From an uncultured Actinomycetes bacterium (GTDB taxonomy: Bacteria; Actinomycetota; Thermoleophilia; Solirubrobacterales; Solirubrobacteraceae): a stretch of DNA of 21,353 nt. Position numbers and translations under genes: made by a program. The first letter of the stretch is position 1. Every line of letters starts with the position of its first letter. The stretch is taken from the NCBI GenBank assembly GCA_937888775.1, contig CALAQT010000498.1, forward strand, positions 1-21,353. The letters run 5' to 3'. The notes under the pieces were generated by a model that saw only the letters and a list, made by a program, of their open reading frames with translations, was not told where the DNA came from and did not search any database. Shown one piece after another: positions 6,968 to 14,122 of this stretch.

Positions 6968-7680
6968 GCACGCACCGCGACCGCGGCCACGACCTCACGA
7001 CCGATTCGCAGCACCGCCCATCTCCGCTTGCCCGAAAACAACCGCCGCGCATGCCAGCACGACACGACTCCCCGAGCCAGTCGGACCCATCACCGCCTCA
7101 ACAACCGTCTCCCCCTGCGACTTGCACCCTCGCGACCGAACCGTGGTCACCATCGCGACGATAACGGGGCTTCGAGGCTGACGGTGAGACGCACGTGTAC
7201 ACCAACGGAAACGGAGCCACCGCAGGCGGCAGGTTCCGAGCTGGGCACCAATGGCAGGTCGGCGCTCCGGGCGGCGCTCCGGGCGGCGCTCCGGATTCGC
7301 TTCGCTTGGGCTGTCCTCGGCGTCGACGTGAGGCGCGAACTTGCCATGTCGATCGACCTCGCAGCGGGCTCGACCGTCCGATACAGGGCCGCCTACAGCG
7401 GCACGGTAGTGGTCTGCCGGCCGGTCCCGACCCAGACGAGTTCTGCCATCGCGTTCGCTTTTCGTGTCGGATGCAATTGCAGCGATTCCTAGCGCCGTCG
7501 CCTGTGCGCGTTAAGGCCGCCGACCGCACATCGGCGGCACCGAAGCTCTGCTCCGACGTCGCCGCGCGATCAGGGGGCGCGCGAAGTGCGTTCATGACAT
7601 GGCTGGGTCGATTCCAACGGTACCGCAACTCTCCAAAGCACCCACCGGTGCGTCAGTAGCTTCTGTTTTCGGGGCGGTCG
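6968..7680. other. Gene-poor stretch with a short tandem repeat
   Basis: No frame here has convincing protein character on either strand. The only structure is a 12-bp tandem repeat at 7261-7294 (GGCGCTCCGGGC, 2.8 copies). It is probably eroded sequence between IS remnants and the next gene. Confidence 0.4.
7261..7294 (+). repeat. 12-bp tandem repeat, 2.8 copies
   Basis: GGCGCTCCGGGC at 7261-7272 and 7273-7284, and partly (GGCGCTCCGG) at 7285-7294. No function is evident. Confidence 0.85.
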
Positions 7681-7685
7681 AGTGT

Positions 7686-7763
7686 TATATCTAGCCTATG
7701 CCGTTCCAGCAGGAGCGCCGAATGCCACGGTCAAGCCATCGGCGGCGGAAAGCTAACGTTTAG
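7686..7763 (+). promoter_or_regulatory. Putative promoter and 21-codon leader ORF
   Basis: TATATC at 7686-7691 lies six bases before an ATG at 7698. That ATG opens a 21-codon frame (MPFQQERRMPRSSHRRRKAN plus V) ending with TAG at 7761-7763. One base separates this stop from the ATG of the next gene at 7765. The spacing suggests a leaderless, translated leader peptide coupled to the downstream gene. It is rich in Arg (six of the 21 residues). It may be only an untranslated leader. Confidence 0.35.
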
Positions 7764-7764
7764 G

Positions 7765-8403
7765 ATGCGTGACATCAATCTGATGATGCCCCCGACCTAT
7801 GCTTATCTCACCGTCTCGGCCCGGCGCTGCGACGTCGTGCTCTTGCCTGATGGGACCAGGAAGGTCGTCGACGAGGGAAGCGGACATCGAATCGCTGAGT
7901 CGTGGCACCCGGACCACTCAGCGAGCTCAGTCGCTGACCCGGATCCAGGGTATGCTCAACGTACAGCGCAAGCAGCCGCCGACGTAGCGGCTCGACTACA
8001 GGCCTTTGAAGGTGAACTGTCGCGCTGGGAAGCCCGGCTGCGCTCGCGTATATCCAGTAACAAGCTACGGCTTGACCCGGCGGATGACGCTACCGTTCGT
8101 AAACAATACGAGCGCGAATATCCGCGACCTGAGCCGCCCGACGCCGCTGTCATGTTGACGCCCAAAGTTCAAGTGGCTGTGTGGTGGCACGCGGAATGCC
8201 AGGAGGCCCAGCTTGCTGTCCCGCTCGCCGAGGCAACTGTTGCATTTCCGCGCAACGCGTTGGCCAACACCCTGACGCTGCTTGCCAAGAGCGGATGGAG
8301 AGTCGTCCATGTCTCCGAGGAGCGCGCCGTTGAACACGGGGCTGACGCTTCACGCGCGGTCGTAATCGGAGCTGCAGTTCTGCTGCAGTGCGGCGCACCA
8401 TAA
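7765..8403 (+). CDS. Hypothetical protein, paralogue of 14123-14818
   Basis: This 212-residue soluble protein has no named function. Residues 11-50 (YAYLTVSARRCDVVLLPDGT..GHRIAESW) form a first conserved block. A charged helical middle (about 60-120) contains LQAFEGELSRWEARLRSRIS. The last 60 residues hold a second block (LAKSGWRVVHVSEERAVEHG, ending AAVLLQCGAP). The second block resembles the 'GW.vVhvs....yLL' end of small DUF4177-like domains, but that link is tentative. The same two blocks occur in the 231-residue protein at 14123-14818, so the two are paralogues. ATG 7765 follows GGCGGCGGAAAG and a possible leader ORF. The gene sits between IS remnants, and an IS110 fragment ends 50 bases downstream. 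Confidence 0.65.
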   Translation: MRDINLMMPPTYAYLTVSARRCDVVLLPDGTRKVVDEGSGHRIAESWHPDHSASSVADPDPGYAQRTAQAAADVAARLQAFEGELSRWEARLRSRISSNKLRLDPADDATVRKQYEREYPRPEPPDAAVMLTPKVQVAVWWHAECQEAQLAVPLAEATVAFPRNALANTLTLLAKSGWRVVHVSEERAVEHGADASRAVVIGAAVLLQCGAP

Positions 8404-8453
8404 TCGGAGTGGGTCGCCGCGCGGCGTCGGGTGTGCCGACACCTGCCAGAGCC

Positions 8454-8783
8454 TCAACTCAGCAGCAGCTCCCGCAAATGCCGGGCATCAGCCCAGTCGG
8501 TTTTCGCGCGCTTCTTCTTGCCCTTCAGCGCCTTGGCCTCCGTCGGCTCGGCCAAGTGCACCTCGGCGCCGACACGCTCGAGCTCCTCGACCACGAACCG
8601 CCAGCCTGTCGTCGCCTCCAACGCCACCTCCAAGCCTGCGCCTCTGAACTGCGCGAAGAACTTCCGCACCCCGGCTCGGTCCGCCGGCATGATCCTCGCA
8701 CGCGAGACCTCGCCGGTGGTCGTCTCGATCCACTCTGCCGCGATCTGCGCGCGATGCTGATCGAGCCCCATCACGATCGACAT
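8454..8783 (-). pseudogene. IS110-family transposase, N-terminal fragment
   Basis: The 109-residue frame encodes the DEDD (RuvC-like) domain of an IS110 transposase. MSIVMGLDQHRAQIAAEW carries the first Asp, VALEATTGWRFVVEELER the Glu, and KTDWADARHLRELL the D-x-x-D pair. It then stops at LLLS, where full-length members (about 350-450 residues) continue into a second domain carrying the catalytic Ser. Everything beyond is lost. The ATG at 8783 has a very good ribosome-binding site (GAGGAGG, 7 bases upstream), so longer readings of this frame to 9194 are not the gene. Without the C-terminal domain it cannot recombine DNA. Confidence 0.85.
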
Positions 8784-8922
8784 CAGACCACCTCCTCGAC
8801 CGTCAGGACGCCCGCGAGCACGAGCGTGCTGGCCGCCCACCGGGCAGCGCTTCACATACCGTGAATCACGGTCGGTACCTCCTCTTCGATTGGCCGGCCG
8901 CGCGGCCGATATCCGCGCGCGC
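8784..8922 (-). ncRNA. Retained IS110 5' leader, candidate bridge-RNA region
   Basis: The 139 noncoding bases upstream of the IS110 start contain three serial hairpins: AGCACG-ag-CGTGCT (8817-8830), GCCC-acc-GGGC (8835-8845) and ACCGTG-aat-CACGGT (8858-8872). A further palindrome CGGCCGCGCGGCCG lies at 8895-8908. IS110 elements are known to carry their guide (bridge) RNA in the noncoding segment between the left end and the transposase gene, so this is the place to look. Expression and guide loops cannot be shown from sequence alone. Confidence 0.35.
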
Positions 8923-9120
8923 CTACAAAGCCGTTCGACGCGGAGTGCCGGCCACCTCCACCGCCGGGTCACACGCCAGCCAGGACATGACATCTTTCGT
9001 CTCGATCGGAGTGAGCCGCTTCGTTCTCCTATCGCGTGAAGGTACGAGCCACGCGCCGGGACCGATGACACGCCAGCCGATCGTCTCGGGGCAGAAGCTG
9101 GACGGTCCGGACAGGACGCC
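8923..9120 (-). pseudogene. C-terminal fragment of an unknown protein
   Basis: A minus frame with strong G/C third positions reads SGPSSFCPETIGWRVIGPGA, followed by LTPIETKDVMSWLACDP and VEVAGTPRRTAL, then TAG at 8923. No ATG, GTG or TTG opens it before an in-frame stop near 9170, so the 5' part is missing or frameshifted. I do not recognise the family. It ends just upstream of the IS110 leader and may be a gene that the IS110 element cut. Confidence 0.4.
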
Positions 9121-9265
9121 TCCTCCTGGGCGAACGCAAGAGCGCGCCCGTGCCCGCGAGTTCCGGGGTCAGCGGCGAAGGGCCGTCTCCCCATTGCGCC
9201 GTGGGGCGATCCCCGTCCCGGCTCGTCGTGGACGGTCCGCGAGGCCGTGACGGCGCCACTCCCCC

Positions 9266-9526
9266 TTATCCCTCGCTGAGGACCAACAGCGTCTCCGGGC
9301 GAACGCCGTCATGCCTCATCGCATCGGCCGCGGCCTCGGTCTGCATGAACTCCTGGTAGGCGGCCAGGTCGGGGATCTCGACTACCAGCCCGACTCGCTT
9401 TGAGCCCTCAGGGTCATGGAATGTGCGTGCCGTGATGCCCATCGGCCCGAAGACCTCCTCGCGCTTCGGCGAGCTGAGCCAGTGCTCGACGTCATCGACC
9501 TCGTGGAATACAAGGTATGTGGCCAC
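9266..9526 (-). CDS. Small dimeric alpha/beta-barrel-like hypothetical protein
   Basis: This is an 86-residue cytoplasmic protein beginning VATYLVFHEVDDVEHWLSSP, with EEVFGPMGITARTFHDPEGS and a closing DGVRPETLLVL. The beta-alpha-beta pattern and size resemble ferredoxin-like, dimeric alpha/beta-barrel proteins related to antibiotic biosynthesis monooxygenases. Near-identical short proteins are common in Actinobacteria as conserved hypotheticals, from memory. GTG at 9526 is preferred over GTG 9544 because AAGGAC lies 7 bases upstream of it. The usual monooxygenase active residues are not evident, so a ligand-binding or stress role is equally possible. It appears monocistronic. Confidence 0.75.
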   Translation of the reverse strand: MATYLVFHEVDDVEHWLSSPKREEVFGPMGITARTFHDPEGSKRVGLVVEIPDLAAYQEFMQTEAAADAMRHDGVRPETLLVLSEG

Positions 9527-9877
9527 GGATTCCGTCCTTTCCACAGCGAGACGCCGTGTCGACTATGAGTTCGGCGTACCGTAACCCGCTTGCTGGCCCG
9601 CGCGCAACTTCGCCGGCAGCATTCGCTCAGCTAGCTCACCCCTGGGCGGATCGGCGTGTCGTCGCCGATACCAGGGGCCGACGTGGCGGGTGCAAAGTCA
9701 CGCCTTTACGTAGGTAGCGTCCGCTGCACCCAGCGCGGGTCATCCGCCGCGGCGGCGACCATCGCGGCGCTCGGATCTGGGCGAACGCGAAAGCGAGGTG
9801 CGGGGCGTGCGCTCGCGGAGCGGGACGATCGGTATCTCGCCAAAGAGGGGCGCGAGCGACGTGGAGTGCCCGGTGTC
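9527..9877. other. Gap with a decayed minus-strand coding tail
   Basis: No intact gene is present. On the minus strand, HLAFAFAQIRA (about 9800-9765) and, after a frame change, AMVAAAADDPRWVQRTLPT with a stop at 9706-9708 look like the end of a decayed gene of unknown family. The 12-base word GCGTTCGCCCAG in this tail also occurs near 9130 on the same strand. Confidence 0.3.
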
Positions 9878-10369
9878 TCAGGGGAGGTGAACTGGATGTT
9901 CTTCCAGGCTTTGCTTCAGTGCAGTGATCGACCTGGTCCATTTACCGACGTAGCTCGGGTGAAAGAGCGCGAAGAGCGCCGCCGTCTGGTTTTCGGCCTG
10001 AAGCGTTCCGCGAGCGAAGCAGTTGTTGTTCTCCCGCCAGAGCGAGTTCCACTGCACCTTCAAGGCCTCAAGGCGCTGGATAGCACGTAAGGTCCCGGTG
10101 CCCAAGAGGGCGACGACGCTCGGATTCAGCACGCGGATCTGCTCCTCCACGATGAGCGACGGGCAGTTTCTCCACATTTGCGGTCGCGGGGAGCGCCGGC
10201 TGTTCATCGGTCCCGGGGAGCACTGAACAGCCTGCACCCGCGCGCTCTCAAGCAACAAGTCGGCGAGCTTATCCAGCGACGGCTCCTCGTCAAGCGGACC
10301 AGCGTCCTGCGACGCGGCCAGCAGACCAACCAGTCGAGCGGCTCGGTACTGGAAAGGAGACCTGGGCAT
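9878..10369 (-). CDS. Uracil-DNA glycosylase-superfamily-like protein
   Basis: This 163-residue protein resembles the C-terminal two thirds of UDG-superfamily proteins. It has QAVQCSPGPMNSRRSPRPQM (47-66) followed by Cys69, then QIRVLNPSVVALLGTGTLRA (77-96), and finally the loop ALFALFHPSY (131-140) with the characteristic H-P-S. Residues Cys50 and Cys69 could be two of the iron-sulfur ligands of family 4/5 enzymes, but two further cysteines are not in the expected N-terminal place. The catalytic N-terminal motif (G-E-x-P-G-x-x-E/D) is not visible, so the protein may be truncated, divergent or inactive. ATG 10369 has GGAAG upstream. Only 12 bases separate it from the divergent start at 10382. 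Confidence 0.55.
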   Translation of the reverse strand: MPRSPFQYRAARLVGLLAASQDAGPLDEEPSLDKLADLLLESARVQAVQCSPGPMNSRRSPRPQMWRNCPSLIVEEQIRVLNPSVVALLGTGTLRAIQRLEALKVQWNSLWRENNNCFARGTLQAENQTAALFALFHPSYVGKWTRSITALKQSLEEHPVHLP

Positions 10370-10381
10370 ACTTCCTGAGAC

Positions 10382-11497
10382 ATGGCTTTGGAGCTTGAGC
10401 GCGATCACCGCTTCGGCTCCAGTGAGCCGTTCTCGGTCGGGGTCGAAGAGGAGCTGTTCTTGGTCGACCCGCTGAGCGGGCGTCTGACGAACAGTTCGGA
10501 GGCGGTGCTTGGGCGGCTCGGTAGCGTTGAGGGGATCGTCGAGCGGGAGTTGCACGCCTGTCAGGTCGAGCTGATCACCGACATCCACAGCACCGCGGGG
10601 GAGGCGGTGCGAGCGCTTGGCGCGATGCGTCGCGCGGTGCTTGAAACAGGGGCGGGCATCCTCGCATCAGGTACTCATCCCTCGGCGGGTGAGGGCGATG
10701 CTGCGATCACTCATAAGGAGCGCTATGAGCACATCCACTATCTCCTTGGTGACGCTGCGGTGACTCCGGTCGGCGGGCTGCACGTCCACGTTGGGATGCC
10801 GGATGCCGAGACCGCCATTCGGACCTTCAACGGGTTGCGCCGCGATTTGCCGCTGCTCCAGGCGCTGGCGGCAAACTCGCCGTTCCGCCACGGTCGGGAT
10901 ACCGGTCTCGCCTCGGCGCGTGACGCTTCGATGCGGGAGTGGCCGCGTTCCGGGGTGCCGCGCGCGATGCGGGACTTCGCGGACTTCTGCGAGATGAGCC
11001 GCGTGCTCGCACGCGCCGCCGATGTCCCTGACTACACGTATTTCTGGTGGAGGCTTCGTCCCCATCCTCGGCTGGGAACGGTGGAGATCCGGACGCTGGA
11101 CGCGCAGGCATCGCTCTCGGACACTGCCGCCCTGGTCGCGCTGGTGCATTGTCTTGCGCGCGAAGCAGCCGACAGTGGGCCCGTGGCCGACCCTTCCCCT
11201 GAGGTGATAGCGGAGGGCATGTTCCGTGCCGCTCGCTTCGGCGTGCACGGCGAGCTTCCCGATGCTCACGGGCGGCGGCGCGCGGTCTCGGAGATCCTCG
11301 AGGACGTGTTGGCGCGGGTGGAGAATCGAGCTCGTGAGCTGGGGTGCGTCGAGGAGCTCGCGCTGCTACCTGAGCTTGTGCGGCGGGGCGGCGGGGCCGG
11401 GGCCCAGCGGGCCACCTACGAGATCGCCGGGATAGATGCGGTCGTTCGGCAGCTGACAGAGCTCACTGCGACGGAGGCCAATCGGTTTGGACGCTAA
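10382..11497 (+). CDS. YbdK/EgtA-type carboxylate-amine (glutamate-cysteine) ligase
   Basis: This 371-residue cytoplasmic enzyme belongs to the GCS2 (YbdK) family. Members join a glutamate carboxylate to an amino group using ATP, typically gamma-glutamylcysteine formation. The family signature starts at FSVGVEEELFLVDP (17-30). It continues with QVELITDIH (61-69), GTHPSAG (97-103), the metal/ATP-binding LHVHVGMPD (133-141), LALAANSPF-like QALAANSPFRHG (160-171) and GTVEIRTLDAQ (about 235-245). Length is normal for the family and no frameshift is seen. ATG 10382 lacks a clear ribosome-binding site. The gene is divergent from the UDG-like gene, so its promoter must overlap the start of that gene. 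In Actinobacteria the family can feed ergothioneine or other gamma-glutamyl thiols; the substrate here is unknown. Confidence 0.88.
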   Translation: MALELERDHRFGSSEPFSVGVEEELFLVDPLSGRLTNSSEAVLGRLGSVEGIVERELHACQVELITDIHSTAGEAVRALGAMRRAVLETGAGILASGTHPSAGEGDAAITHKERYEHIHYLLGDAAVTPVGGLHVHVGMPDAETAIRTFNGLRRDLPLLQALAANSPFRHGRDTGLASARDASMREWPRSGVPRAMRDFADFCEMSRVLARAADVPDYTYFWWRLRPHPRLGTVEIRTLDAQASLSDTAALVALVHCLAREAADSGPVADPSPEVIAEGMFRAARFGVHGELPDAHGRRRAVSEILEDVLARVENRARELGCVEELALLPELVRRGGGAGAQRATYEIAGIDAVVRQLTELTATEANRFGR

Positions 11498-11926
11498 TTG
11501 AGCAGCGCGCGGGCCTCAGAGCTCGGTGGCCGCAAAAAGCCTGCCGTGAGGCGCTGGTTTCGCAGCAGTGCCGTGGAGATGCCCTCGGGCAGGGCGCGGG
11601 TCGACAGCCTCAGGGATCCCACGTACCGCGAGCGGTAGGAGCATGAATGACGGTGCCGCTCTTTGCCGACGCACCGCACGGCGATTGCAACCACTCGCCG
11701 CTCTAGCTTTGCTCGCGGCCGAACGCTGCTGGGCGTAAGCGGACAGCCGGGGGACGTCGCCGGTGGATGCTCCGTGGGGCGCTCGCCCAACTCTCCTCTG
11801 TCGGTAAGGAGTCTGGGAACGCAGCGTTGGGCAGGGCTCCTCGCGCCAGCGTCGAACACGAAGCGCGCATGCCGTCCTGGCAACCAAGAGGACGACGACC
11901 CGATGACGTGGAGAAGGAGGATTGCC
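11498..11926. other. Intergenic region with inverted repeats
   Basis: No gene is supported here. TACCGC-ga-GCGGTA (11624-11637) is a compact hairpin. GCCCAAC (11785-11791) pairs with GTTGGGC (11826-11832), enclosing CTCCT..AGGAG, which makes a nested stem about 95 bases upstream of the next gene. These could form a structured leader for the DUF2934 gene. Confidence 0.4.
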
Positions 11927-12109
11927 GTGACCGAGAAGCCCGCCAAGCCTGCCAAGCGGCGCGTCAGCTCGCCTAAGGCCAAGACGAAGCGGCGTAAACC
12001 AGATCATGGCGAGATCGCCGAGCGCGCGTACTTCATCCACCTCGAACAGCGCAGGTCCAATGAGCTCGAAGACTGGCTTCGTGCGGAGCGCGAATTGAAC
12101 GCCGCCTGA
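11927..12109 (+). CDS. DUF2934 protein
   Basis: This is a 60-residue protein with a Lys/Arg/Pro-rich N-terminus (residues 1-26, like a flexible nucleic-acid-binding tail). The DUF2934 signature follows: IAERAYFIHLEQRRSNELED, then WLRAERELN. DUF2934 proteins are short, widespread and of unknown function. GTG 11927 is preferred over the upstream ATG at 11903 because AAGGAGG (11914-11920) is ideally placed 6 bases ahead of it. No partner gene is adjacent. Confidence 0.85.
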   Translation: MTEKPAKPAKRRVSSPKAKTKRRKPDHGEIAERAYFIHLEQRRSNELEDWLRAERELNAA

Positions 12110-12627
12110 GGCCTCGCGCCTCGCGCACCTTGCTCGCGTAGCCCGTGGAGCGAGGCGGACCGTGAGCGGGTCAGCTTCCGCCTAGTCTCCCACTCCTTGT
12201 CGGGGGCCCCTCGAGAGTGTGAGCCCACGCCTCCTTTCGCCCACGAGCAGGCGCACGGGTCCGCGCTGCCGATGGTTCTCGGCGGAGCGCACAGCCCGCG
12301 GCGCAGCTTCTGCTTTGCTCTGATCACCTCGCTCGTCTCGCTTCCGCCTTCGCGTGGAAGCACGCGCTAGGGCTTGACGCGCACGAGGTCGAGCACTCGG
12401 TCGCGGATGCCGACTGCTGCTCTCCCATAAAGCAGGCGTCCGGGGCCGTCCGACGCTCACCCGTTGCTCGCTTGCGAGTTCGCCCAAACGCGAGCGCCCG
12501 AGTCCGGTCCTTCGCGCGCCCGCGATCAACGCGAAGCCCGTCGTGGAGGGCGCGGCATCGCCTCTTCGGGCGATCACAAGGCGTAGGCCACGGCCACCGC
12601 GGGCGACCATCGGCTCGAGCGCTTCGT
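12110..12627. other. 518-bp gap without a supportable gene
   Basis: Frames on the minus strand here are Arg/Ala-rich and lack motifs. They appear to be read-through shadows of the Cys-rich HTH gene or eroded sequence. No terminator-like hairpin with a T-run was found. Confidence 0.4.
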
Positions 12628-13098
12628 TCAGCATCCCTCCAGCTCGTTCGGCGCGCGTCCGAGCGCAATCATCAGCCGGCTCGCGCTCGCGACGTTCACA
12701 CGCCGCTTCGGCCGACCTTCTCTGCCCTTGCCCAGGAAAGCCCGTTCGAAGTCGGCCTGACGCATCTCCAGCCAGCGCGCGATCTCGCCGATCGTGAGCT
12801 CCGGATCGCGCGCAAGCGCCTCCGTGATCACCGACTGCGTGCGCTGTACCGGAATCGAGTTGCACCGCAAGCTGTTCAGCTCGCGCCGGTCGTTCTCCGC
12901 CGCCGCCAGCTCTCGCACCCTGTATGACTCGAGACCCATGATCCTGCCCGCCGCCTCGAACGTCTCCCCCCGCTCGGATACCAGCGACCACGCGTAGCGC
13001 CGGCGCTGCACGCATGCCGCGCACGTACGGCCGGTTTCTGCGCACCGCTCGCAGGATTCGGCAACCACATCGCGCGTTACCTGCACCACCGCCGACAT
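12628..13098 (-). CDS. Cys-rich HTH DNA-binding-type protein
   Basis: This 156-residue protein has an N-terminal zinc-ribbon-like cluster (CERCAETGRTCAACVQRRR, residues 16-34; four Cys as C-x2-C-x6-C-x2-C). A helix-turn-helix follows (TFEAAGRIMGLESYRVRELA, about 46-65), then a second HTH-like segment (LTIGEIARWLEMRQADFERA, about 100-119). The C-terminal helix ends LMIALGRAPNELEGC. I have seen this architecture as a conserved hypothetical family in Thermoleophilia and infer a DNA-binding regulator. ATG 13098 is used; a strong ribosome-binding site is not apparent. The tandem 10-bp repeats at 13234-13263 lie about 140 bases upstream and may belong to its promoter. Confidence 0.75.
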   Translation of the reverse strand: MSAVVQVTRDVVAESCERCAETGRTCAACVQRRRYAWSLVSERGETFEAAGRIMGLESYRVRELAAAENDRRELNSLRCNSIPVQRTQSVITEALARDPELTIGEIARWLEMRQADFERAFLGKGREGRPKRRVNVASASRLMIALGRAPNELEGC

Positions 13099-13233
13099 TC
13101 CCGCGATCGCCTAGCCCGTCGCTCGCCCTCCGGCCTCGACATGCAGGCCGGGCGGCTGCTCGAGATCAAACTCTGCGGCATGAACGCCATCGCGCTCGCG
13201 CTGGACCATCACAACGCGCAGCATAACATGATC

Positions 13234-13263
13234 TACGCTCAACTATGCTCAACTACGTTCACA
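13234..13263. repeat. Three tandem 10-bp repeats, possible operator
   Basis: TACGCTCAAC, TATGCTCAAC and TACGTTCACA follow one another without a gap, in phase with one DNA helical turn. They lie in the gap between the Cys-rich HTH gene and the 13383-13904 gene. On the minus strand the unit reads GTTGAGCATA, containing TTGAGC (-35-like), and TATGCT occurs at a short distance. This could be a regulator-binding array for the HTH gene. Confidence 0.5.
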
Positions 13264-13382
13264 GACGTCGGGGACATTCTCACCGTGTATCGGAGGCGGA
13301 GAGCACACCTCACCCGAATACGATCTTGCCGTCGAGCTGCTGCGCCGCCACGAGCGACTGAACGCCCGACGATCAAAGAGAG

Positions 13383-13904
13383 TTAGGCGATCGGCAGCGG
13401 GCCGCCCGGCACGATCGCGACGGCCTGCCAGCCGTCCGCCTGGCGGTCCAGCACGAACGTGGAGTAGCCGCCGTGCGGCCAGTAGCGGACCTCGAGCGCA
13501 GCCGTGACACCGGTCCGGAGAACCCGCAGGAGCCGGATCGAGAGCACCTGGGCACGCGCATAGTAGGCCGTGCACGACTCGTGGGCGTCGCGCTCCATCG
13601 CCGATCGGAACGCCGGCGAGAGCAGGCGCGAGCACACGTCGCCGCTGTCGCGCGCCACGCCGGCGCTGAACGCATCAAGCCAACCCATCGGAGTCGCGGG
13701 CAGCGCAGGTCCGCCCGAGCCCCGATCGCGTAGGGCCACGGTTGCAATCGCAAAGCCGGCCAGGGCTGTCACGAGCGCGGTGAGCAACACCCGCCCGAGC
13801 GAGAGATGCCATCGGCTCGGCTTGTCATCAGCCGATGTGGTCGCCGCGCGTCGATGTGGGCGCCAGTGCGAGTGCGCGCGCACCATCCCACGACGGTTCA
13901 TCAT
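13383..13904 (-). CDS. Membrane-anchored NTF2-like extracytoplasmic protein
   Basis: This 173-residue protein has a basic N-terminus (to about residue 38), one transmembrane segment (VLLTALVTALAGFAIATVAL, about 39-58) and an outside domain. The outside part has MGWLDAFSAGVARDSGDVCS, then LLSPAFRSAMERDAHESC, and ends with beta strands (RTGVTAALEVRYW, STFVLDRQADGWQAVAIV). The helix-then-sheet layout and paired Cys resemble NTF2/SnoaL-like secreted domains; binding partner unknown. The start is uncertain: ATG 13904 or 13901, or GTG 13925. It lies just downstream of the ancestral stop of the 686-codon gene (13939-13941), so it was probably the last gene of that operon before the passenger element inserted between them. 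Confidence 0.65.
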   Translation of the reverse strand: MMNRRGMVRAHSHWRPHRRAATTSADDKPSRWHLSLGRVLLTALVTALAGFAIATVALRDRGSGGPALPATPMGWLDAFSAGVARDSGDVCSRLLSPAFRSAMERDAHESCTAYYARAQVLSIRLLRVLRTGVTAALEVRYWPHGGYSTFVLDRQADGWQAVAIVPGGPLPIA

Positions 13905-13981
13905 CGCCACCGCAAACCGCCTCACCAAGTCGGGAACATCATCTCCGTCGCTTGCGATGCCGCGCCCCATGCTTCGAATGT

Positions 13982-13986
13982 GGAAT
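13982..13986 (+). repeat. Target-site duplication, left copy (GGAAT)
   Basis: GGAAT directly precedes the TG of the left end. Its partner is 15838-15842. Removing one copy plus the element rejoins an open reading frame on the minus strand. Confidence 0.75.
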
Positions 13987-14031
13987 TGTTGCCGCTCAGG
14001 CCAGTTTCGAATGTGACGGCTAGTTTCGAAC
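13987..14031 (+). repeat. Passenger element left end with two boxes
   Basis: Terminal TGTTGCCGCTCA (13987-13998) is followed by AGTTTCGAATGTG (14003-14015) and AGTTTCGAAC (14022-14031). The boxes are 19 bp apart. These are candidate transposase-binding sites. Confidence 0.75.
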
Positions 14032-14122
14032 GCCGACTTCGATTCCGATCTCGACCGCTGGGGCCCAACCGAAGGTCCGGTCGGGCACGGCGCTAACGTC
14101 GCGAACGCCGCGCCGAACTGGG

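Noticed and set aside
8784..9194. N-terminal extension of the IS110 frame to 9194
   Set aside because: The strong GAGGAGG site and the family start MSIVMGLDQ fix the start at 8783. The upstream part overlaps a better-coded fragment in another frame.
9120..9800. Shared word GCGTTCGCCCAG at about 9130 and 9775 as a dispersed repeat
   Set aside because: The identity does not extend beyond 12 bases and may be codon-usage coincidence.
11494..12040. Minus-strand frames antisense to the DUF2934 gene
   Set aside because: They overlap a gene with an ideal ribosome-binding site and a recognised domain, and show no family motif.
12182..13045. Minus-strand frame of 287 codons
   Set aside because: It is the shifted frame of the Cys-rich HTH gene plus eroded DNA, and is very Arg/Ala-rich.
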